This document shows, piece after piece, positions 58,387-64,000 of a stretch of DNA of 64,000 nt. The position numbers were made by a program, and so were the translations under genes. Source of the stretch: Sorangium cellulosum So0157-2 (GTDB taxonomy: Bacteria > Myxococcota_A > Polyangia > Polyangiales > Polyangiaceae); the NCBI RefSeq assembly GCF_000418325.1, contig NC_021658.1, positions 7,144,001 to 7,208,000 of the forward strand. The letters run 5' to 3'. Each line of letters begins with the position of its first letter. Position 1 is the first letter of the stretch. Under the pieces are notes generated by a model, which saw nothing but the letters and a program-made list of their open reading frames with translations, had not been told where the DNA came from and made no database searches.

Positions 58387-59748
58387 TCACTGCCGCTTGG
58401 CGCGGACGACCGCCGCCTCGAGGCGGTCGAGGATCTCGCCGACATCGGACCTCGTCACGATCAGCGGCGGGAGCAGCCGGAGCACGGAGCCACGCCGGCC
58501 CCCGGTTTCCACGAGCAAGCCGTTCTCGAATGCCGCTCGCTTGATCGCCGCGCTCAGCACTCCGTCGTGCCGTCCGCGGCGCGCGCCGGGCGACGGCTCC
58601 ACGACCTCGACGCCGATCATCAACCCGCGCCCGCGCACGTCTCCCAGCTCCGGGTGGTCGCTCGCGATCCGGCGCAGACCCGTCATGAGCAGCTCACCCA
58701 TCTCCGCCGCGTGCTCGGCGAGCCGATCGCGTCGCAAGATCTGCATCGTGACCTTTCCGGCCACCATCGCGATCTGGTTACCGCGGAACGTTCCGGCGTG
58801 CATGCCGCGGGACCACAGATCGAGCGCCTCGTCGTACACGACGACCGACAGCGGGAAACCACCGCCGACGGCCTTGGACAGAATGAGCACGTCGGGCACG
58901 ATGCGCGCGCGCTGGAACGCGAACATGGTCCCGGTCCGGGCGAATCCGGTCTGTACTTCGTCGATGACGAGCGGGATCTCGAGCTCGCGGGTAAGCTGCC
59001 GCACTTGGCGTAGCCAGTCGTCCGAGACCGGGATGCACCCTCCCTCCCCTTGAACGACCTCGACCATGACTGCCGCCGGGCGGGGAATCCCGCTCTCCGC
59101 ATCACACAACATATTTCGCAAGTAGTGGATCGAGAGCTGGTCGGTATCGCGCCCGTCGGTGCCGAACGGGCAGCGGTACCGGTACGGATACGGCGCGAAG
59201 TGGATACCGCCAGCCGCACCGGGCAGCCCCGCCTTGGCGATGAGATTTCCCATCGCGGCCAGCGCGCCGCCGGTCATGCCGTGGTACGCGCCGTGAAAGG
59301 CGATGATTGGCTGGCGACCCGTAGCGATGCGCGTCAGCTTCATCGCCGCCTCGACCGCATCGGACCCACTCGGACTGCAGAACTGGACCTTCGCCCGGGC
59401 GGCCCACTTGTCTGGCAAGAGGCCGAACAGCTCGTCGAGGAACTCGCACTTGGCCGGCGTGGTCAGATCCAGGACCTGCTGCACGTGACCCGAGTCGATG
59501 AAGTGTAGGAGTGCTTCTCGGATCTCCGGGTGATTGTGCCCGAGCGGCAGAGCGCCGGCGCAGGCCAGACAATCGATGAACTCGCGCCCGGACCGGTCGC
59601 GCATGCGGATGCCCGTCCCGCGCTCGAACACCGTTTCGAACGACGACGCATAGGTCCGTGCGCTGGACTCACGTCGCTTGACGGACTCATACAAATCATC
59701 TGATGTCTTGACGAGGCCGGCGACCATGGGCATGTCTGCTGACAACAT
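58387..59748 (-). CDS. 2,4-diaminobutyrate aminotransferase (class III, PLP)
   Basis: This 453-aa class-III aminotransferase has SPSGSDAVEAAMKL, the cofactor-binding IDEVQTGFARTG (about 259-270) and the PLP lysine in LILSKAVGGGFP (about 292). The family members closest in layout (EctB/Dat/PvdH type) convert aspartate semialdehyde and glutamate into L-2,4-diaminobutyrate. Two NRPS modules of this cluster have Dab pockets, so the gene very likely supplies their substrate. AGGAGG lies about 8 nt before the ATG at 59748, a strong ribosome site. It is the first gene of the operon, upstream of the exporter and the NRPS genes. Ornithine or GABA aminotransferase activity is the main alternative from sequence alone; the context argues for Dab. 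Confidence 0.9.
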   Translation of the reverse strand: MLSADMPMVAGLVKTSDDLYESVKRRESSARTYASSFETVFERGTGIRMRDRSGREFIDCLACAGALPLGHNHPEIREALLHFIDSGHVQQVLDLTTPAKCEFLDELFGLLPDKWAARAKVQFCSPSGSDAVEAAMKLTRIATGRQPIIAFHGAYHGMTGGALAAMGNLIAKAGLPGAAGGIHFAPYPYRYRCPFGTDGRDTDQLSIHYLRNMLCDAESGIPRPAAVMVEVVQGEGGCIPVSDDWLRQVRQLTRELEIPLVIDEVQTGFARTGTMFAFQRARIVPDVLILSKAVGGGFPLSVVVYDEALDLWSRGMHAGTFRGNQIAMVAGKVTMQILRRDRLAEHAAEMGELLMTGLRRIASDHPELGDVRGRGLMIGVEVVEPSPGARRGRHDGVLSAAIKRAAFENGLLVETGGRRGSVLRLLPPLIVTRSDVGEILDRLEAAVVRAKRQ

Positions 59749-59866
59749 AGATCACTCCTCCTTGGCGCCGTCGGCGCGCGACCAGCCGTACATCGAGCCT
59801 ATTTCCTCAACGGGGATCTGCACGAACGCCACGTGTGGCGGCCGGTCGACACGCAACCTACGCGCA

Positions 59867-59897
59867 TCTAGACGCCCCCCTGTCCGCCGACCGTCAA
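59867..59897 (-). promoter_or_regulatory. Weak candidate promoter for the lipopeptide operon
   Basis: On the minus strand TTGACG (plus 59892-59897) is followed after 19 bp by TCTAGA (plus 59867-59872), about 120 nt before the aminotransferase ATG. The -10 match and spacing are poor. The operon must have a promoter between 59749 and about 60.3 kb, and this is only the best match I can find by eye. Confidence 0.2.
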
Positions 59898-59961
59898 CTC
59901 GTCGTGACCAGGAGCGCCTCGACCAATCGCGCTCGCCGGCCAGCGCGGTCGTCATCTGATT

Positions 59962-60225
59962 TCAATAGGCTGCGCCGCCTCCTGGAACAGCCGCTGGGCG
60001 GCCTCGAGATTCTGGATCGCTGCTGCGCGCCGGAGGTCGAACCATGCACATGAGCGCCGGTGGATGGGGCGGCTCCCCTGCTCCCGTTGTCCGGTACATG
60101 CTCTCGAGCTGCTCCTGGAATGCCTCGTCGAACGGCGCGTGCCGGTGCAGCCTGAGCAAGCCGAACAGTGTCCTTAGGCGTGTCAACGGCTTCATCAGCG
60201 ACTGCTCCTGCCGCGACAGCTCCAC
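59962..60225 (-). pseudogene. Truncated transposase, N-terminal fragment
   Basis: The 87-codon frame has a stretch (FDEAFQEQLESMYRTTGAG, then PPALMCM) resembling the N-terminal domain of myxobacterial IS5/IS1182-like transposases, where PPALLAM leads into a long conserved region. Here the similarity stops after about 55 residues and the rest is unrelated Pro/Arg-rich sequence, so the DDE catalytic part is absent. It lies upstream of the aminotransferase and is one of several mobile-element remnants at this end of the cluster. The family call is from memory of the motif and is tentative. Confidence 0.5.
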
Positions 60226-60511
60226 CGGCGGCGACTATCGTTCCATCCATGCACCTCTTGGTGCGGACGAGATCATGGCCACGGGAACCTGATCCTTCCA
60301 TCGGACCGCTCAGAATTTCCAAGAATCCAACCTGGTCGATGCTCTAGCGCGCACTCTCGCGCAGTCAAGTCCTCACGAAGCGCGCGCAGCGCGCGCATGC
60401 AAGCGCGAGGCCGCCGTGTTTGGTGAGAGCCCCGTCGTGCGCGAGACCTCCGCCGCCGAATTGCCCTCGATCAGGTTCTTCACCGCTCAGAAGAATTGCC
60501 CCGCCTTTGCG
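60226..60511. other. Non-coding stretch between transposase remnants
   Basis: I see no gene on either strand. The stretch contains short GC-rich self-complementary runs (for example near 60385 in GCGCGCGCAGCGCGCGC) and otherwise no recognisable feature. Confidence 0.4.
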
Positions 60512-60676
60512 CACGAGTCAATCATGCGTGGGCACCCTCAACATTTCTTTACTCACGAGTCAACCATGCGTGGACAGCCTCAACAATTCTTTACACACGA
60601 GTCAACCATGCGTGAGCAGCCCCGACATTTCTCTACACACGAGTCAACCATGTGTAGGCAGCCCCGACATTTTCAG
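60512..60676. repeat. 42-bp tandem repeat, four units
   Basis: Four adjacent units begin with CACGAGTCAA at 60512, 60554, 60596 and 60638, a period of exactly 42 bp. The last is slightly short. Units differ by several substitutions but share the CACGAGTCAA core, an ATGCGTG or ATGTGTA segment and a C/T-rich end. On the minus strand each unit contains TTGACTCGTG (first unit TTGATTCGTG... one substitution). The array lies between two transposase remnants, about 760 bp upstream of the lipopeptide operon. Units are contiguous with no spacers. Confidence 0.85.
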
Positions 60677-60843
60677 TGCTGCTGCGGCGAGCTTCGAGCG
60701 GCAATGAGGGGGACGTGGACGAGCGGAACGGGTCCAACGCCGCTCGAGGAGGCTCTTTACCCTGGCTGAGGACGCGTATCCGCTGCAAGCGGCGCTTGAG
60801 AGCGATGCGCATGCGACGCGCGCGTTGCGGGGCGGTGTCAACG

Positions 60844-61500
60844 CTATGGCGACAAGCCGAGGAGAGCGGCGAAGAGCGCGTGCACGAAGCGGTGCGAGCC
60901 AGCGAAGCGGAGCCAGATCTGACGCGTCCGATGAATGTCTGGGCCGCAAGGAAGACGAAGGCTCGTCGGAAGTGCTTCCATTCCCGGCGCACGACCTCGG
61001 CAGGCAGCTGCAGCTGCGCGAGCCAGGTGCGGAGATTCCACCCGAGGCGAGCGATCTCGGGCCAGGCCTCGTTTCCGCGACTCCTCGACCGTCGTGCGCC
61101 GCATGGCCAAGCCGCTGCCGAGTTGCTCGATGACGTTCTCCTGGTCGCGACGCAGGTAGTTCTCATCGATCATGTGCTCGACCGACCAGCGCTGGGGGAG
61201 GTTGGTCGCCACGTGCCGCTCGCGAATGAAGTCAGTCAATCGGCCACGACGAGCCCATCATCGAAGTGCTACCGCCTCTCCCTTCTGCAGCGTTGCCATG
61301 TCCTCCAGGCACCGCCCGCCGACATAGACGTTCATCGCCTCGGCGAGCACATGGTCCGCCTCGCGATACGGAAGGTGCTGCTTGAGCACGCGAACCCGCT
61401 GATTGTTCTCCTGCGCCACCCCGAACTTCCGATAGAGCTGCTCGACCAACGCCAGCCTCCGTTCGACCGGAAGCCAGAGGCCGTGATCCGGGGTATCGCC
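60844..61500 (-). pseudogene. Degenerate IS1380-like transposase
   Basis: Two parts of one transposase remain. The N-terminal part (61258-61449) has LVEQLYRKFGV, KQHLPYREADHVLAEAMN and YVGGRCLED. The C-terminal part (about 60844-61239) has RRDQENVIEQL, then in another frame WNLRTWLAQLQLPAEVV and EWKHFRRAFVFLAAQ, then returns to the first frame for TRQIWLRFAGSHRF. The middle, including most of the catalytic region, is deleted, and at least two frameshifts are present. The motif order matches IS1380-family transposases. The element appears to have cut off the serine recombinase whose tail begins at about 61500. Confidence 0.7.
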
Positions 61501-61842
61501 GAGCGGCAGGACCAGCTTTCAGCGCTGGAGGCCCGCCTCCGGGCGGCCAAGGCGGCGCCGTCTGCGCTCGACCTGGAAGTCCGGCGGCTGGAGAAGGAGG
61601 CGCGTCAGCGCCTGGGGGACCTGCGGGCGATGCTGGAGCGGAACCCCGAGGAAGCCCGGAAGGCGCTCGAGACGCTCGAGACGCTCCTCGGAGGCCCGCT
61701 GCGGTTCACGCCCATCGAGACCCCGGAGGGCAAGCGCTACCGGATCGAGGGCGTCGTCGCCCTGGAAGCCGTCGTCGCTGTCGAGGGCAGCGAGGCGCGT
61801 GCAGTACAGGCAGCGTCCCCAGCGGGATTCGAACCCGCGTAG
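61498..61842 (+). pseudogene. Serine recombinase C-terminal remnant reading into tRNA-Glu
   Basis: The frame encodes a coiled-coil-like stretch (LSALEARLRAAK, LEVRRLEKEARQRL) and the tail GPLRFTPIETPEGKRYRIEG, closely similar to the end of the recombinase pseudogene at 10.4-11.0 kb. The catalytic domain is absent and the 5' side abuts an IS1380-like remnant. The last codons overlap the 3' end of the tRNA-Glu gene on the other strand, as expected for an integrase next to its attachment site. Confidence 0.75.
61813..61829. repeat. Right copy of 17-bp direct repeat in tRNA-Glu 3' end
   Basis: GCGTCCCCAGCGGGATT covers the discriminator base, the 3' acceptor strand and part of the T arm of the tRNA (minus strand). 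The same 17 bp occur at 10947-10963, again next to a serine recombinase tail. The two copies bracket the whole lipopeptide block. Confidence 0.65.
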
Positions 61843-61888
61843 CAGCCTTGAAAGGGCTGAGTCCTGGGCCGGGCTAGACGATGGGGAC
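61814..61888 (-). tRNA. tRNA-Glu (anticodon TTC)
   Basis: Folding the minus strand gives a complete 75-nt cloverleaf: acceptor GTCCCCA/TGGGGAC, D arm GTC/GAC, anticodon stem CAGCC/GGCTG with loop CTTTCAA (anticodon TTC), and T arm GCGGG/CCCGC with loop TTCGAAT. All stems pair, so the gene is intact despite the recombinase remnant at its 3' end. Confidence 0.95.
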
Positions 61889-62098
61889 CGGCGATGCGGC
61901 GCGGGAACCTACCGTCCGTCGTCGAGCAATGCAAGCCCAACTCGCGTCGCCCGTTCCGTCCGGCCCCGCCCCCGCGAGGCCCGCAGCGCGAACCGGCCGC
62001 TCGGCGGCTCGTCGCGGCGGGCTTCGCGGGAGCAGGCGCCGGCCCCGGCGGCCTCGCTGTCGCCAGCCCCGGCGGCCTCGCTGCCCGCTGGCCTGGGC

Positions 62099-62338
62099 TC
62101 AGCCGGACTGAGCCGGCGTCCACGCGGGAGCGTCGCTCGCGGGGAACGAGTCCTCCACGGTCTCGTCGACCTTCTGTTCCGGCTCCTTGTCCGCCGTGGC
62201 CTCGTGGCCCTCCACGGGGTCCCCCGGGACGTGCCTGTGCTGCCCGCTCCCGGCCTTCTGGTCGCGCGAGGGCGCGTCGGCGGCGCTCCTCGACGTCTCG
62301 GCCCCTCGCTCCTCCGATCCCTTCTCGTTCGGCTTCAT
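62099..62338 (-). CDS. Small hydrophilic protein of unknown function (79 aa)
   Basis: A perfect GAGGAGGTG ribosome site ends 5 nt before the ATG at 62338, which strongly supports this short frame even though it lies in a longer open frame. The product is rich in Glu, Asp, Ser and Lys, has no hydrophobic segment, and ends with VDETVEDSFPASDAPAWTP. An SFPASDPPxW-like tail of this kind recurs in many small uncharacterised bacterial proteins. It is probably disordered and cytoplasmic. No function can be assigned. It sits outside the putative island, 210 bp from the tRNA gene. Confidence 0.7.
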   Translation of the reverse strand: MKPNEKGSEERGAETSRSAADAPSRDQKAGSGQHRHVPGDPVEGHEATADKEPEQKVDETVEDSFPASDAPAWTPAQSG

Positions 62339-62726
62339 GCGCACCTCCTCGGGCTGTTCCGGCTTCTCCAGACCACCTGGAGCCGTCGAGGCGCACCGCA
62401 AGGGGCCAACCGGGCGCCGGTGAGCTCGGAGCACCCGCTCGTCCGGTGCAGCCGCTCGTCCGGCACGGACCTCCCTCCCGGCGCGGGGCCTCGCCCTGCC
62501 GGCGCGCGGCGCTGCCCTGCCCTCGCGCCGCGCGCCGCGCAGCCTGCACGCCGCGCCCCTGCGCCTTCCGCGACGCGACCTCCCGCGCCCGAACCGCTGG
62601 ACGGCCACGATGAATCGGGCGACCATGCGCGCCGCACAACCCACCTTGCGCCACACAGGCAGAGCTCTCCCCCATGCTTTCGCTGCCGCGCCTCGAGCCT
62701 GCCGTTTCGATGTCCCCGGGAGGACC
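62339..62726. other. Divergent intergenic region
   Basis: About 390 bp separate the small hydrophilic protein gene from the receptor gene, which point away from each other, so both promoters should lie here. The sequence is very GC-rich with repeated GCGCGC-type runs. I find no clear -35/-10 pair, operator or RNA gene. Confidence 0.4.
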
Positions 62727-64000
62727 GTGCACCGCCGCCGGCGCCTGACGCGCGCCGCGCAGCTCGCCTTCTGCCTCGGTCCGGCGCTCCTCGCGGCCGC
62801 CCCTGCGCGCCCGGCGCGCGCGCAGCTCGCGCCGCCGGCGCAGCCTGCCCGACCGGCGCCCGCCGCGCAGCCGCCCGCGCAGCCCGAGCCCACGCCCGCA
62901 GCAGGGCCGTCGCCGCCCGCGCCTCCCCCTCCTCCCCCCGCCCCACCCCCCCTCGAGGTCGTCGTCACCGGCACCCGCACCCCCGAGAGCAGCCAGCGCG
63001 CCACCGTGCGCACGCGCGTCGTCAGCCGCGAGGAGGCCGAGCGCCGCGGCGCCACCAACGTCGCCGAGGCGCTCGACGGCGAGCTCGGCGTCCAGGTCAA
63101 CTCGAGCGCCTACGGCGCCCTCGGCAACCCGAGCGCCATCCAGATCCAGGGCTTCGACCTCGACCGCGTCCTCGTCCTCGAGGACGGCGAGCGCGTCATC
63201 GGCGACAGCGGCGGCGCCATCGACCTCTCCTCCCTCCCGCTCAGCGACGTCTCCCGCATCGAGCTCGTCACCGGACCGACCAGCTCGCTCTACGGCGCGA
63301 GCGCCATCGGCGGCGTCGTCAACGTCCTGTCCGCCCCCCCGGCCCACCCGGGCTTCAGCGGCCGCGGCCGCGTCGAGGGCCGCAGCCGCGCCGGGCTCCT
63401 CGTCCAGACCTCCGGCGCCTACCGCGGCGAGCGCGCCTGGGCCAGCGCCGACGCCTCGTTCCAGCGGGAAGACAGCCTCACCCTCCTCGAGGACAGCGCC
63501 GCCACCGCCCTGCCCGAACGCGCGCAGCACCTCGTCGGCCTGCGCGCCGGCGCCGCGCTCGGCCGCGGCATCGACGTGCGCCTCCGCGCGCGCTGGATCC
63601 ACGACGAGCAGGACGGCATCGAGCAGCCGCCACCGCTGCCAGGCCTCGGCGTCTACCTCATCGACGTCCCCGAGGTGACCGACCGCTTCACCCTCCACCT
63701 CACCGAGACGCTCGACCTCGGCGGAGGCTCCAGCCTGCGCCTCGCCGCCGGCCGGCAGTGGGCCTACCGGACGAGCGAGCGCAACCTGCGCGGCTCCCCC
63801 CGGTCGGAGCTGCGCGAGCGCACAGGCTCCCTGCAGAGCTACGAGGCCATCGCCACCATCGCCCAGGGACCGCTCACCTGGGTCGCCGGCGCGCGCGCCG
63901 AGGTCGAGTCGCTCACCCAGGAGCTCGAGCGCACCGACGTCTCCACCTCGGGCCTCTTCGAGAGCACCGTCGACGAGGTGCCCGACACCGAGCTCGGCAG
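62727..64000 (+). CDS. TonB-dependent outer-membrane receptor (partial, runs off right edge)
   Basis: The open frame from the GTG at 62727 continues to the window end (424 full codons). GGGAGGA lies just before the start. The first ~32 residues form a signal peptide: an arginine-rich start, a hydrophobic core LAFCLGPALLAAAP and an ARA-Q cleavage site. A long Pro/Ala-rich linker (about 35-73) leads to LEVVVTGTRTP and a plug domain with IQIQGFDLDRVLVLEDGERV and SRIELVTGPTSSLYGASAIG, typical of BtuB/siderophore-type receptors. The barrel begins near residue 215. The Pro-rich linker may span part of the periplasm. The ligand is unknown, and the gene is outside the cluster, so a link to the peptide is not implied. 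The long antisense open frame over this region is a GC artefact. Confidence 0.9.
   Translation, partial: MHRRRRLTRAAQLAFCLGPALLAAAPARPARAQLAPPAQPARPAPAAQPPAQPEPTPAAGPSPPAPPPPPPAPPPLEVVVTGTRTPESSQRATVRTRVVSREEAERRGATNVAEALDGELGVQVNSSAYGALGNPSAIQIQGFDLDRVLVLEDGERVIGDSGGAIDLSSLPLSDVSRIELVTGPTSSLYGASAIGGVVNVLSAPPAHPGFSGRGRVEGRSRAGLLVQTSGAYRGERAWASADASFQREDSLTLLEDSAATALPERAQHLVGLRAGAALGRGIDVRLRARWIHDEQDGIEQPPPLPGLGVYLIDVPEVTDRFTLHLTETLDLGGGSSLRLAAGRQWAYRTSERNLRGSPRSELRERTGSLQSYEAIATIAQGPLTWVAGARAEVESLTQELERTDVSTSGLFESTVDEVPDTELG

Noticed and set aside
60512..60676. 42-bp repeats as a CRISPR array
   Set aside because: The units are contiguous with no variable spacers, they diverge from one another, and no cas genes are present.
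60676..61842. 388-codon plus-strand frame as one protein
   Set aside because: Only its last ~115 codons resemble a recombinase. The first part is the antisense of the transposase remnant.
61737..63698. 653-codon frame on the minus strand over the receptor gene
   Set aside because: It runs across the tRNA gene and opposite a clear TonB-receptor frame. Only its 79-aa distal part has a ribosome site, and that is reported separately.

Overview
The window comes from a very GC-rich myxobacterium. The PKS-NRPS genes at its left end match, domain for domain and in length, the start of the epothilone cluster, so the host is almost certainly an epothilone-producing Sorangium cellulosum. Nearly all genes are on the minus strand, so transcription runs from high to low coordinates.

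Left part (1-10 kb): epoA (loading module KS(Tyr)-AT-ER-ACP), epoP (Cy-A-Ox-PCP, cysteine to thiazole) and the first ~397 codons of epoC, which leaves the window. A sigma70-like promoter lies about 220 bp before epoA. Immediately upstream is a decayed serine recombinase on the plus strand. It ends in a 17-bp sequence that recurs inside a tRNA-Glu gene 51 kb away.

Centre (11-60 kb): a second, unrelated pathway fills the space between the two 17-bp repeats. An aminotransferase that should make 2,4-diaminobutyrate (Dab) and an MFS exporter are followed by three overlapping giant NRPS genes (3221, 4373 and 5690 aa) with 12 modules and one terminal thioesterase. A fatty-acid-desaturase-like enzyme, an O-methyltransferase and, behind a separate promoter, a PhyH-type oxygenase, a flavin halogenase and an SCP2-cupin fusion follow. 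Hand-read specificity codes give acyl-Ser-Glu-Dab-(basic)-Thr-Leu-Dab-Thr-Thr-Asp-Gly-Tyr. Dual epimerisation/condensation domains predict D-configuration at residues 1, 3, 5, 7 and 10. The product should be a chlorinated, Dab-rich lipo(depsi)peptide. I do not recognise it as a described compound. The thioesterase has a cysteine nucleophile. Two pairs of almost identical blocks (1.58 kb and 3.7 kb) show that adenylation-domain cassettes were copied between modules recently.

Right part (60-64 kb): truncated transposases, a 42-bp tandem repeat, the tail of a second serine recombinase running into an intact tRNA-Glu(TTC), then apparent core genome: a small hydrophilic protein and the start of a TonB-dependent receptor. 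The layout suggests that the lipopeptide block, and perhaps the epothilone cluster beyond it, are cargo of elements integrated in tandem at tRNA-Glu.
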